64,000 bases of DNA from Cellulophaga sp. BC115SP (GTDB lineage Bacteria; Bacteroidota; Bacteroidia; Cytophagales; Spirosomataceae). The DNA lies in the NCBI RefSeq assembly GCF_009905545.1, contig NZ_JAAALB010000017.1, forward strand, positions 62,001-126,000, in the 5' to 3' direction. The position numbers and the translations under genes are program-made. Below the pieces are notes generated by a model. The model was not told the origin of the DNA, did not search any database, and saw only the letters and a list, made by a program, of their open reading frames with translations. Shown piece after piece: positions 49,823 to 58,837 of this stretch (positions are counted from its first letter, which is position 1; every line of letters begins with the position of its first letter).

Positions 49823-51058
49823 CTAGGTATCCAATTCGCCAGCAATCACGTTCATAGATGACATCGTAATGATAGCATCAGAAAGTGTTGAGCCTTTAAT
49901 CATTTCAGGGAAAGCCTGATAGTAAATGAAGCAAGGGCGGCGGAATTTCAAACGGTAAGGAGTACGTCCACCATCAGAAACTAAATAAAAACCTAATTCA
50001 CCATTACCTCCTTCTACAGAGTGATAAACCTCGCCCACAGGAGCATCAATTTCACCCATCACAATCTTAAAGTGATAGATTAGTGCTTCCATGTTGTTAT
50101 AAACTTCTTGTTTGGGAGGCAAATAATAATGAGGAGCATCAGCATGATAAGGTCCTTCTGGAAGGTTATCCATGGCTTGCTGAATAATGCGTAAACTTTG
50201 CCACATTTCTTCGCCACGAACCAAGAAGCGGTCATAGGTATCACCAGTTGTACCTACTGGGATTTCAAACTCGAAGTCTTCGTAAGAAGAATAAGGGTTC
50301 ATGACACGTACATCGTAGTCAACACCCGTTGCACGTAAGTTTGGACCCGTGAAGCCATAATTTAAAGCTCTGTCAGAAGATATAGCACCTACTCCTGTAG
50401 TTCTATCCATGAAAATACGGTTACGCTTAACCAAACTTTCAAACTCTCTAAGACCTTTAGGGAATTCACTTAGGAAATGTTTGATTTTACGAATAGCTTC
50501 GGCAGAGAAGTCACGCTCCATACCACCAAAACGCCCCATGTTGGTAGTCAAACGAGCACCACATAGTTCTTCGTAAATTTCATATATATGCTCTCTCCAC
50601 TGCATTACATACAAGAAACCAGTCATGGCACCAGTATCTACAGCGAGTACCGAGTTACAAATAATGTGGTCAGCAATACGAGCCAACTCCATCATAATCA
50701 CACGCATATATTGTGCTCTCTTAGGAACTTCAATACCCAACAGTTTTTCTACAGTCATGTGCCAACCCATATTATTGATTGGTGACGAACAGTAGTTCAT
50801 ACGGTCGGTAAGCGTTGTGATTTGATAAAAAGGACGACGTTCAGCGATTTTTTCAAACGCACGGTGGATATACCCTACAGTTTGTTCTGAATCGATGATT
50901 GTCTCCCCGTCCATGGTAAGGATATTCTGGAAAATACCATGGGTGGCAGGGTGAGTAGGACCAAGGTTGAGGGTGGTCAACTCATTAACATATTTTTTGT
51001 TTTCTTCTGATTTGGCGATTCCTACATTAGGACTCGACACTAAAGCAACATCTGACAT
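49823..51058 (-). CDS. nuoD: NADH-quinone oxidoreductase subunit D
   Basis: 411-residue 49-kDa-type subunit that forms the quinone site with NuoB. LNLGPTHPATHGIFQN (the conserved GPTHP loop), GYIHRAFEKIAERRPFYQ, DRMNYCSSPINNMGWHM and the C-terminal DAIITMSSMNVIAGELD are family signatures. It is separate from nuoC, unlike the fused nuoCD of enterobacteria. Complete. Confidence 0.97.
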   Translation of the reverse strand: MSDVALVSSPNVGIAKSEENKKYVNELTTLNLGPTHPATHGIFQNILTMDGETIIDSEQTVGYIHRAFEKIAERRPFYQITTLTDRMNYCSSPINNMGWHMTVEKLLGIEVPKRAQYMRVIMMELARIADHIICNSVLAVDTGAMTGFLYVMQWREHIYEIYEELCGARLTTNMGRFGGMERDFSAEAIRKIKHFLSEFPKGLREFESLVKRNRIFMDRTTGVGAISSDRALNYGFTGPNLRATGVDYDVRVMNPYSSYEDFEFEIPVGTTGDTYDRFLVRGEEMWQSLRIIQQAMDNLPEGPYHADAPHYYLPPKQEVYNNMEALIYHFKIVMGEIDAPVGEVYHSVEGGNGELGFYLVSDGGRTPYRLKFRRPCFIYYQAFPEMIKGSTLSDAIITMSSMNVIAGELDT

Positions 51059-51110
51059 ATTTCGCTTGGGTGAATGAGCTACCGAATAGCAACCCGATAG
51101 TTACCGATTA

Positions 51111-51611
51111 TTATCTTCCAAATAAAGCATCAATCTTATCTTGACGAGTAGCATCCTCCATTGGATACTCTTTGCGCATAGGATGATAGTCCATATCTTC
51201 TACATTCAAAATGCGAATAAGATTTGGATGTCCTTCAAAGATAATTCCATAAAAATCGAATGCTTCACGCTCCATCCAGTTAGCTGTAGCATAAAGCCCT
51301 GTGATGGTTGGCACTTTTGGAGACTCGATAGGAACATACAATTTGATAATCAATCGTACATTGTTTTCGAGGCTATGCAAGTGATAGATGACACCTAATT
51401 CCTGACCTACAGCATCGGGAAAGTGGATACCCGCTAAATCAGTAAGAAATTGGAACTTGAAAGTGGGATGTTGATATAAATAATGCAAAAGAGGTACAAT
51501 AGTATCTACAGAGGTAGTTACGTTCAAAAGACCGTAATTTTCCATGATTCCGTAAATTTTATCCTCTCCGAATTTCGCTACTAAGTCTTGAGCAATTTGT
51601 TCGTTTGTCAT
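51111..51611 (-). CDS. nuoC: NADH-quinone oxidoreductase subunit C
   Basis: 166-residue 30-kDa-type subunit of the connecting module. The core FLTDLAGIHFPD..LGVIYHL and WMEREAFDFYGIIFEGHPNL with the conserved ERE..D.YG pattern identify it. Stands between nuoB and nuoD with short gaps. Confidence 0.95.
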   Translation of the reverse strand: MTNEQIAQDLVAKFGEDKIYGIMENYGLLNVTTSVDTIVPLLHYLYQHPTFKFQFLTDLAGIHFPDAVGQELGVIYHLHSLENNVRLIIKLYVPIESPKVPTITGLYATANWMEREAFDFYGIIFEGHPNLIRILNVEDMDYHPMRKEYPMEDATRQDKIDALFGR

Positions 51612-51675
51612 TGTAAACGCTGAAATGATAGACTAATGAAAAAGGGATATTTAGTTATAAAGTGTTGCTTTATAA

Positions 51676-52236
51676 CTATTCAATACCATAAGAAGACAAC
51701 AACGCCTTGTATTCAGGAGATTCTCTTCTTCTTCTTTGTTCTGATTTAGCTAGCTCCTGAATTTCCATAAAGCCATCAAGGATTTGTTCTGGACGAGGAG
51801 GGCATCCTGGTACATACACATCGACAGGGATAATACGGTCGATACCTTGTAAAACAGAGTAAGTATCAAACACACCGCCAGACGAAGCACAAGCACCAAC
51901 AGCAATCACCCAACGAGGCTCAGCCATTTGAAGATACACTTGTTTTACAACTGGAGCCATTTTTTTAGCAATGGTACCCATTACCATCAAAACGTCGGCT
52001 TGACGTGCTGAGAAAGAAAGACGTTCTGCACCAAAACGAGCTAAGTCATAGTGCGAAGCCATGGTTGCCATAAATTCGATACCACAACATGAGGTAGCAA
52101 ATGGTAAAGGCCAAAGTGAGTTTGCTCTCGCCAAACCAACCAAGTCATCTAGTTTTCCAGCGAAGAATCCTTGACCTTCTAGTCCCTGTGGGGCATCTAC
52201 TGTCTTTATTATTCTATCACTCATTGTCTTATTCAA
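51676..52236 (-). CDS. nuoB: NADH-quinone oxidoreductase subunit B
   Basis: 186-residue PSST-type subunit holding cluster N2, which reduces quinone. Ligand cysteines are in [16 protein letters not shown] (the tandem CC pair), [10 protein letters not shown] and [32 protein letters not shown] is also family-specific. Confidence 0.97.
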   Translation of the reverse strand: MNKTMSDRIIKTVDAPQGLEGQGFFAGKLDDLVGLARANSLWPLPFATSCCGIEFMATMASHYDLARFGAERLSFSARQADVLMVMGTIAKKMAPVVKQVYLQMAEPRWVIAVGACASSGGVFDTYSVLQGIDRIIPVDVYVPGCPPRPEQILDGFMEIQELAKSEQRRRRESPEYKALLSSYGIE

Positions 52237-52311
52237 TTAATAATATTTGATGTCTTACTACCTAACTAGCTGTTGAGGCAGAAGGTTTTATAGAGAAAGA
52301 GGCTTTGAGAA

Positions 52312-52680
52312 TTATTTTTCCCAGTCAAGCACTCCTTTTTTCAATACATAAATAAAGCCTGCTAAAAGAAGACCCATAAAAACTACCATTTCCAAGAAGC
52401 CGTCCCATCCTAATGTCTTAAAATTTACAGCCCATGGATACATAAAGATAATTTCTACATCAAAAAGCACAAATAGGATAGCCACAAGAAAGTATTTTAC
52501 AGAAATAGGCGTGCGTGCATTTCCCACTGACTCGATACCACATTCAAATACATCGTCTTTTGCTTTGCTATGTCTTTTAGGTCCTAACCAGTGAGTAGCC
52601 ACCATTGTCAATACGATGAATGCAAGTGCTGCCCCTATTTGGACAATAATCGGAAGGTAGTCTGATGGTTGATAGTTCAT
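52312..52680 (-). CDS. nuoA: NADH-quinone oxidoreductase subunit A
   Basis: 122-residue three-helix membrane subunit, first gene of the operon. The signature DDVFECGIESVGNARTPISV (with the loop cysteine) and KYFLVAILFVLFDVEIIFMY are present. The 372 bases upstream hold the probable promoter region. Confidence 0.95.
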   Translation of the reverse strand: MNYQPSDYLPIIVQIGAALAFIVLTMVATHWLGPKRHSKAKDDVFECGIESVGNARTPISVKYFLVAILFVLFDVEIIFMYPWAVNFKTLGWDGFLEMVVFMGLLLAGFIYVLKKGVLDWEK

Positions 52681-53052
52681 TTCTTTGTCTTTAAGTTTTG
52701 AAATTTGCCTACAACGGCTCTTTTCTCTCGGTGCTTTTAGTCAATATATTCTGAATGAGAGACTTGTGTTTTGCTCGTTGTGAGATTGTTTTTGCTATCA
52801 CAGCTTTTTAATGGTCGCATAGCAACAATTTCAGAAATCAAGTCGCAATTTACTGATAAAAATTTACATGAAGTGTTTTTTTTACCTGAAAAAGCTCGGG
52901 AATTATTGTGCTTGAGCATGATTACTTAGATGTTTTTCAGGATTTCAGCTAATTCAGAATTATTCTAAATTAGACAGCTACTTTTGTTTACATAGAATTA
53001 ATATCTGCCTTTCTTTCTCGAAATCTTCCAGTAAAATAACCAAATTTTAAAA
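52681..53052. other. Upstream region of the nuo operon, with a palindrome at 52949-52973
   Basis: A 372-base AT-rich gap before nuoA. CTAATTCAGAAT-T-ATTCTAAATTAG (52949-52973) is a 12-1-12 inverted repeat with a single mismatch, close in form to Fur/PerR-family boxes (7-1-7 core TCAGAAT-T-ATTCTAA). A TACTTTTG (52979-52986) fits a -7 element but points right, away from nuoA. No clean nuo promoter could be picked. The one frame here (52737-52919 minus) does not look coding. Confidence 0.4.
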
Positions 53053-54429
53053 TCAATTTTCTTCTGGCTCTTGTATCTTAACGGTTGGCGCATTTTTCGT
53101 CAAAATACTATTGATCACTTCTTGAAAATATTGCCCGTTCTGAGGACCATACCAATTCATTACTCGAGTTTCGTATTTATTCAAATCATAATGGTTGTCT
53201 TCGGTAATGTATCCTACATAACTTCCATCAAAACTAGTAACAATGAGATTTAGATGCTGAGCCTTAGCGGTTTTGAGGACTTCTGGCATCAATTCGCCAC
53301 TGTAATCACAAGGTGTACCTACAAAAATGGTATTACCCAATTGGAACACCTTCATTTCGGCAGGATATTCTCCAAAAAATGTTTGAAATACCCAAGGACG
53401 AAAACGTAGGTCTTGCGATACTCGTACTTGTGGGTCACGCATCGATAACGGAATCACCGAAGCATGAAGGTTATCCACAAGCCCAGTTTTAATTTGTGGA
53501 CTAACTTTAGCAATTTTTTGGTAAAGACCATCAGCCACACGATTGAGTTGAGCATAATCATCTTTCATCTCCTCTCCTATTGGACCTGTACTGCCAACAG
53601 AGCCAGCCATAAACATTGCAAAATTGGCTTGGTCTTTTTCGAGCTTATCCACCAAAACCCCTGGATAATCTCTTGACAAAACCATTTTATCAGCATTAAG
53701 CGTAGTAGCATGTGCCGAATACACACAAATCAAGGCATTTTGTCCATTGTCTTTATGAATTTTCAATACACGTAAAGTCGGGTCTACCGTACCTTTTTCA
53801 TGAACCAACCTATTGAACACCAACTCTGGAGCGTCTATTTGCCCATAGCCGATTTCAGCAGCGGTCGTATTTGCATCAGCTAATTGGATAGCCTTGACAA
53901 TCTTATTCGCAATGTCCTCCACCACTTCAGGATGGTATTTTCCAGCAAATAATTCTCCAATAGCATTTTTACCCCATGCACCTATGCTATTGTGCGTATG
54001 TGTAGCGCCTATAAACACATGCTCCCATGAAAAACCAATTTTACCAAGTTTATCTTGCAAGCTTAATCTTACCTCGGGTGGAATAATCAGCAAATCACAA
54101 GAAACCATCGCAAACTTACGACCATTATCAAACACCATAGCTCGCACATAAATAGAGTCATGTACACTCTGATAAGGTTTGCCATCGCGATTGCCATATC
54201 CTGCTGTAGCCAATGGCTGTGAGGGTGTTAGGTTTACTTTTGCCCAACCTACATATACCGAATCATACTGTGGCTCAGTATCTGGAGTATAATTAGCCAA
54301 CCAGTTTTGCATTTGAGCATAAAACTCGGTCTGGTGCAATTCTGTTCTGTCTACTGTCGTAAAAGTCCCGATGGCGGCTATTACAATTAGCGCCAAGAAA
54401 CCTAAAATAATATTTCTGAAAATCTTCAT
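53053..54429 (-). CDS. Neutral ceramidase-like exported hydrolase
   Basis: 458 residues from the ATG at 54429, which puts an N-terminal membrane or signal helix first (MKIFRNIILGFLALIVIAAI); the longer frame has an unlikely N-terminus. The domain has VGWAKVNLTPSQPLATAGYG, IGATHTHNSIGAWG with the zinc histidines, VYSAHATTL with a further His, and GSVGSTGP, all typical of the neutral/alkaline ceramidase N-terminal domain. Related Bacteroidota proteins may hydrolyse ceramides or other amides. Complete apart from the C-terminal immunoglobulin-like domain of full-length ceramidases, which is absent. Confidence 0.8.
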   Translation of the reverse strand: MKIFRNIILGFLALIVIAAIGTFTTVDRTELHQTEFYAQMQNWLANYTPDTEPQYDSVYVGWAKVNLTPSQPLATAGYGNRDGKPYQSVHDSIYVRAMVFDNGRKFAMVSCDLLIIPPEVRLSLQDKLGKIGFSWEHVFIGATHTHNSIGAWGKNAIGELFAGKYHPEVVEDIANKIVKAIQLADANTTAAEIGYGQIDAPELVFNRLVHEKGTVDPTLRVLKIHKDNGQNALICVYSAHATTLNADKMVLSRDYPGVLVDKLEKDQANFAMFMAGSVGSTGPIGEEMKDDYAQLNRVADGLYQKIAKVSPQIKTGLVDNLHASVIPLSMRDPQVRVSQDLRFRPWVFQTFFGEYPAEMKVFQLGNTIFVGTPCDYSGELMPEVLKTAKAQHLNLIVTSFDGSYVGYITEDNHYDLNKYETRVMNWYGPQNGQYFQEVINSILTKNAPTVKIQEPEEN

Positions 54430-54513
54430 GAGCAGTTTGTGATTAAACCAATAAGTATTTGAGCATATTTTCATGAATAAGTCAATTACACTTCTGTACT
54501 TTTCTTCAAAAAT

Positions 54514-54547
54514 AAAACTCCTCACCTAAGTTTAGATGAGGAGTTTT
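54514..54547. terminator. Terminator after the Bax-inhibitor-1 gene
   Basis: AAAACTCCTCA pairs exactly with TGAGGAGTTTT around a 12-base loop. It is 19 bases past the stop of the minus-strand gene at 54566. Confidence 0.85.
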
Positions 54548-54565
54548 AAGAAAAATGCTTTTGTA

Positions 54566-55276
54566 TTAATCTCTTCTATTTCCGAGTAAACGAAGTAGAT
54601 ATAAGAATAAGTTGATAAAGTCTAAATACAAGGTCAATGCCCCCATAATAGCTTCTTTATGATCTTCGTCTGTGCCTTCGTTGCCGATGATATTCATCTC
54701 TTTGATTTTTTGAGTATCGTACGCTGTTAAGCCTACAAAAATCAATACGCCAATAGAACTAACTATCATTCCAAACATATCGCTACGCAAGAAGATATTG
54801 ACAACACCTGCAATTACTAAACCGATAACACCCATCATCAAAAGGCTACCCCAAGAGGTTAAATCCTTTTTGGTATAATAGCCATAAGCCGCCATTGCCA
54901 TAAACATTGAGGCTGCAATACCAAATACATAAACAATCGAATCAGCAGTGAATACAAAGAAAATGACCGATAGTGTTAATCCATTCAAAATCGAATACAG
55001 AAAGAACCAGACAGTAGCAGAAGTAGCCGACATAGTTGCCACTCGCGACGATAACCACAACACAACCCCCAATTCAGCTATCATCAATCCATAAAAGGTA
55101 AACTTGCTACTAAAAATAATGTCAACGATTTGAGGTGTACTTGCTACACCAAATGAAACCGCTGCTGTAACTATTAAAGCCAAAGACATCCAAGCAAATA
55201 CTTTGGTCATATAACGAGCCTGTTCGGACTGAACAGCCTCCTGTGAGTAATAAGGTGAATACTGATTGTTTTGCAT
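54566..55276 (-). CDS. Bax inhibitor-1 / YccA family membrane protein
   Basis: 236 residues, seven hydrophobic segments. Family features: the N-terminal Tyr/Gln-rich cytoplasmic tail (MQNNQYSPYYSQ), then FAWMSLALIVTAAVSFGVAS, GLTLSVIFFVFT, and GLTAYDTQKIKEM, whose DTQ carries an Asp of the pH-sensing pair. The C-terminus ALTLYLDFINLFLYLLRLLG is standard. These proteins act as calcium-leak channels or stress regulators at the inner membrane. Monocistronic. Confidence 0.92.
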   Translation of the reverse strand: MQNNQYSPYYSQEAVQSEQARYMTKVFAWMSLALIVTAAVSFGVASTPQIVDIIFSSKFTFYGLMIAELGVVLWLSSRVATMSATSATVWFFLYSILNGLTLSVIFFVFTADSIVYVFGIAASMFMAMAAYGYYTKKDLTSWGSLLMMGVIGLVIAGVVNIFLRSDMFGMIVSSIGVLIFVGLTAYDTQKIKEMNIIGNEGTDEDHKEAIMGALTLYLDFINLFLYLLRLLGNRRD

Positions 55277-55533
55277 AAGCTTGTTGTAATTAGATTGTAA
55301 TGCGAATCTTAATGTTAAGAAAGCTGTATTATAAATTCTACGGAGTATTGAAAATATAACATAAGATTCAAATTTATCTCTGAGGACACTATGTTACTAA
55401 ACTTCGTTGGCATTGCCAAAAATTTAACAATAATTCATTCTTTACTAACGAGAAAATTAATACTTGTGCTATTTCAATAACTCCTTTTTACAATCATAAT
55501 AAAAATATAAAGAGCTTAATTACAAGCTATCAG

Positions 55534-56085
55534 TTATTCAGGAATCGATTTTTTCCTACTTCCAATTGTGACACCAAGCTTAAGTGTAAGAAAATTAAGT
55601 TCATATTGAGAAGAAGACAGAATGAAGTTTTGTTCTACTGATAATCTGAAGTGTTTAATGTCAACTCCTCCTCTAAGAGAGGCTCCCATTTTATCATACC
55701 TACGTTTAGCATTTTCAGCCTCAAAAATTGCATTGTAAATACCAAAGCCTACGCCGAAAAAAGGTCGAGTTCGTTTTTGTCTTCCATAATTTCCAATACA
55801 ATATTCGGATGTAATTAAATAGGACGATACGCTATTTATTGGCCCAGAAACAATAGGTCCTGTTGAAGAAATACTACCATAGGCATTAGCTGATTCAAAT
55901 TTAAATCCTACAGATACCTTATCGTTAAAGCAATATTTAGGTTCAATAGAAATACCTCCTCCAAAAGACGAGGATGATTTTGCTATACCAACTAATAAGT
56001 CTAGCTTGAAAGGATTATTACTTTGCGACCTTACCATGAGACTGTAAGTTAGCAATATCGAGAGCATACATATTTTTGACTTCAT
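55534..56085 (-). CDS. Small exported outer-membrane barrel-like protein
   Basis: 183 residues from the ATG at 56085, giving a signal peptide (MKSKICMLSILLTYSLMVRS). Beta-type strands include KLDLLVGIAKSSSSFGGGIS, FFGVGFGIYNAIFEAEN and LNFLTLKLGVTIGSRKK. It looks like an eight-stranded OmpX/OmpA-type barrel. No family assignment; function unknown. Single gene with AT-rich flanks. Confidence 0.65.
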   Translation of the reverse strand: MKSKICMLSILLTYSLMVRSQSNNPFKLDLLVGIAKSSSSFGGGISIEPKYCFNDKVSVGFKFESANAYGSISSTGPIVSGPINSVSSYLITSEYCIGNYGRQKRTRPFFGVGFGIYNAIFEAENAKRRYDKMGASLRGGVDIKHFRLSVEQNFILSSSQYELNFLTLKLGVTIGSRKKSIPE

Positions 56086-56174
56086 AGGGTAGTTGTATAG
56101 ACTAGATGTAAACAAATAATTTTAACTACGACTTTATAAATCTTTTTGATAAACATAATGACCTCTATAGGTCA

Positions 56175-56244
56175 GTAGTATTCAACTCTGAGTTATTAGT
56201 TTTCGACAAAAGCCGAAAACTAATAACTCAGAGTTGAATACTAC
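56175..56244. repeat. 31-bp perfect inverted repeat overlapping a stop codon
   Basis: Arms 56175-56205 and 56214-56244 are exactly complementary with loop ACAAAAGC. The right arm contains the TAG stop (56241-56243) of the Gfo/Idh gene. Such a long perfect stem is a potential terminator and also suggests recent or selected origin. Confidence 0.9.
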
Positions 56245-57554
56245 ACAAACTTAGTTTTACCCGGAATTGCTACTGGATACAAACCATTTGCATCTGGTTT
56301 GAGTGGCATATCGGCATCCCAAGCAAATGTTTTTGGTGCTAGGTCTAAACCTGAATTTATAGCTTTGTCCCAAGTTATTACCTGACCAGAATAAGTAGCC
56401 ATTCTTCCAAGAATAGAAGTCATGGTTGATTTGGCTCCATTTTCGGCATCGGCAAACTTATATTGCCCTTTGGCGATTGCTTCAAACAATTCGTCGTGCT
56501 CTACTTGGTAAGGGTTAGGATCTTTGCTACCATTGTGTTTGAATAAGGTATTTCCTTTGTAGTCGGTAATATGTCCTGCATCAAACATAATTTTACCTTT
56601 CGTACCAACTACTAATTCATCTACTTTTGCCCAAGTTCCCTTGATATGGCGACATTGAGAATTGAGAATTGTCCCATCGGCATATTCAAACTCAACGATA
56701 TGATGGTCAAAAATTTCGCCATAATCTTTTCCTTTTCGTACCTCACGACCACCAGTTCCTCTAGCCTTGACAGGATAAGAGTTTTTGACCCAGTTAATTA
56801 CATCGATATTGTGAATATGTTGTTCGGTGATATGATCGCCGCATAACCAGTTAAAATAATACCAGTTACGCATTTGATATTCCATTTCGGTTTGACCAGC
56901 CTTTCTTGGGTTTACCCACACGCCATCATTATTCCACCAAGCCGAAGCAGATACAATATCTCCTACCATGCCGTCTTGAAGGCGCTTCATAAGTTCACGA
57001 TAAGAAGTTTGGTAATGGCGTTGTAAACCTACTACGACGTTCAGCTTTTTCGCTTTTGCTTTTTCGGCAGCCGCAAGTACTCGTTGTACACCAGCAGGGT
57101 CTGTAGCAACAGGTTTTTCCATAAAAATGTGTTTACCTGCATTCACTGCCGCTTCAAAGTGTAAAGGACGGAAACCTGGAGGCGTAGTCAAGATAACCAC
57201 ATCTGCCAAAGGAATTGCTTTGAGATAAGCATCAAATCCCACAAAACGTCTGTCGGCAGGGACATCAATCTTTGATTTCAAATTTTCGAAATCATCGCCT
57301 GTAATTTCTTTGTAGCAATTGTCTAAACGGTCTTGGAAGGCATCAGCCATTGCAACCAATTTCACATTTTGCTTAGTGCTCAACGCCTGAATAGCAGCAC
57401 CTGTACCACGTCCACCGCAACCTATCAAGGCAACCTTAATGGTATCGTCGACAAGACTATTAAACATACTTGCTTCCGACAAAAACGGAGCAGCAATTAA
57501 ACTTCCAGTAATTAGCGATGTACTTTTAACAAAATCGCGTCTAGTTTGACTCAT
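56241..57554 (-). CDS. Tat-exported Gfo/Idh/MocA oxidoreductase
   Basis: 437 residues. The N-terminus SQTRRDFVKSTSLITGSLIA is a twin-arginine signal followed by AAPFLSEAS. Then comes a Rossmann dinucleotide domain (VALIGCGGRGTGAAIQ, LTTPPGFRPLH, HIFMEKPVATD with the conserved EKP Lys) and a Gfo/Idh C-terminal domain. Such periplasmic Gfo/Idh proteins often act on sugars or glycosides, some as glycosidase-like NAD enzymes. The stop codon lies inside the hairpin at 56175-56244. Upstream on the same strand is the SUMF1 gene after a repeat block. Confidence 0.9.
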   Translation of the reverse strand: MSQTRRDFVKSTSLITGSLIAAPFLSEASMFNSLVDDTIKVALIGCGGRGTGAAIQALSTKQNVKLVAMADAFQDRLDNCYKEITGDDFENLKSKIDVPADRRFVGFDAYLKAIPLADVVILTTPPGFRPLHFEAAVNAGKHIFMEKPVATDPAGVQRVLAAAEKAKAKKLNVVVGLQRHYQTSYRELMKRLQDGMVGDIVSASAWWNNDGVWVNPRKAGQTEMEYQMRNWYYFNWLCGDHITEQHIHNIDVINWVKNSYPVKARGTGGREVRKGKDYGEIFDHHIVEFEYADGTILNSQCRHIKGTWAKVDELVVGTKGKIMFDAGHITDYKGNTLFKHNGSKDPNPYQVEHDELFEAIAKGQYKFADAENGAKSTMTSILGRMATYSGQVITWDKAINSGLDLAPKTFAWDADMPLKPDANGLYPVAIPGKTKFV

Positions 57555-57593
57555 AGTTAGAATTAGTTTTAGAAAATGAGAGGTATTTTAATA

Positions 57594-57696
57594 TTGGATT
57601 TGGGATGTTGGATTGCGGAATTGTATGATACTTTTTTATAAAAAATAAAGGTAATTTTCCATATTTCCGAAATCAGCAATCCCAAATCCGCAATAG
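57594..57696. repeat. Family A palindromic repeat, copy 5
   Basis: Left arm TTGGGATGTTGGATTGCGGA (57600-57619), right arm TTTCCGAAATCAGCAATCCC (about 57664-57683) plus AAATCCGCAATAG. Same orientation as copy 1. It sits between the SUMF1 and Gfo/Idh genes. Confidence 0.75.
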
Positions 57697-57763
57697 TTTT
57701 AGGTCTTTCGGTAAGGGCAATTTGTCTTAGCACTTTGTGCCTGTGCTCCTGTTCACTCATAAC

Positions 57764-58708
57764 CTACTTTAATACTTTTGCGAAAAATGCTTCGACTTCT
57801 TCTGCCGAAGGCTGTTGTAGAGGTTGTACAATACGGAATCCTACAAAAGGTGCATCGGCATTCCACCATTTACTTTTGGGTACTTGTGGGTCACGACGAT
57901 TCCAAATAGGGTCTGATTTTAGGCGATTAGCACTTCGCAATTCTTTTGCTTCATCTTTATAGTTGCCTCCTCGCACAGTACTCGGATAGCGTTTTAACTT
58001 TTCTGAGTAAGGATTCTCTTGTCCTGCACTTAGTTTTTGATAAAATCCTTCATCGTATTGGTCCATTGTCCATTCGGCTACGTTGCCCAACATATCGTAT
58101 AATCCCCAAGGATTTGGCTTTTTCTCACCTACTCGATGATAATGTCCTTCGGCGTTGGCACCATACCAAGCATATTGAGCAAGGTCTTTTTCATTTTCTC
58201 CAAAGAAGAAACGAGTTTTACTTCCTGCACGACAAGCATATTCCCATTCGGCCTCTGTAGGTAATCGATAGAAAATACCTGTTTTATGATAGAGCCATTT
58301 GCAATACATTAAAGCTGCATACTGCTGCATCGAATTAGCAGGAAAACCACCTACTTTTCCCATGCCCAAAGTAAAATCAATGTACGGAGGACTAGGACGA
58401 GTAATGGCATCGGGCTTGGGCTCAGGGTCACGTTCCTCTTCAAAAAACAGTTGATATTCGTCGTAAGTCACTTCGGTTGCTCCCATCCAAAAAGCTGAAA
58501 GCTTTACCTTCACTTGTGGTGATTCATCTGGCTCATGTCCCGCTTCGCTTTCGGAGCTACCTAAGGATAGTTCTCCCGCTGGAATCGCTACCATTTTAAA
58601 TTTGACAGTAGTATTAGGAATGGTTTGTTCATAAGATTGGAAGTTTTGAGCTTCGGAGATACCAAAAACAGCGGTAAATAAACTCAAGGTCAAAAGAGTT
58701 TTTTTCAT
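57764..58708 (-). CDS. Exported SUMF1/FGE-sulfatase-modifying-factor-domain protein
   Basis: 314 residues with a signal peptide ending near EAQ. The SUMF1-type fold is identified by FKMVAIPAGELSLGSSE, LSAFWMGATEVTYDEYQLFF, YRLPTEAEWEYACRAG, WGLYDMLGNVAEWTMD and VRGGNYKD...FVGFRIV. True formylglycine-generating enzymes have an active-site cysteine pair near the C-terminus; no cysteine is present in the C-terminal 100 residues, so it is probably not a sulfatase activator. In Bacteroidota such proteins include gliding and carbohydrate-binding relatives (GldJ/K-like). Neighbouring Gfo/Idh gene suggests shared carbohydrate context. Confidence 0.85.
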   Translation of the reverse strand: MKKTLLTLSLFTAVFGISEAQNFQSYEQTIPNTTVKFKMVAIPAGELSLGSSESEAGHEPDESPQVKVKLSAFWMGATEVTYDEYQLFFEEERDPEPKPDAITRPSPPYIDFTLGMGKVGGFPANSMQQYAALMYCKWLYHKTGIFYRLPTEAEWEYACRAGSKTRFFFGENEKDLAQYAWYGANAEGHYHRVGEKKPNPWGLYDMLGNVAEWTMDQYDEGFYQKLSAGQENPYSEKLKRYPSTVRGGNYKDEAKELRSANRLKSDPIWNRRDPQVPKSKWWNADAPFVGFRIVQPLQQPSAEEVEAFFAKVLK

Positions 58709-58837
58709 AGAAAAATTATGAGGTTGATATGCAAAGTTGAATTGAGATGACTGTAAACTAAATAGAAATATGTTTTATTAAAATACTCTTTCTTTTTCCA
58801 AGACTACCCAACAGACCCTCACAGTTTGTTTGTGATT

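Noticed and set aside
52737-52919. 60-codon minus-strand frame before nuoA
   Set aside because: No domain or codon pattern of a gene; lies in a regulatory gap.
57569-57760. 63-codon minus-strand frame
   Set aside because: Covers the family A copy at 57594-57696; repeat-derived translation.
57764-58708. Formylglycine-generating enzyme (sulfatase activator)
   Set aside because: No cysteine pair in the C-terminal part and no sulfatase gene in the window.
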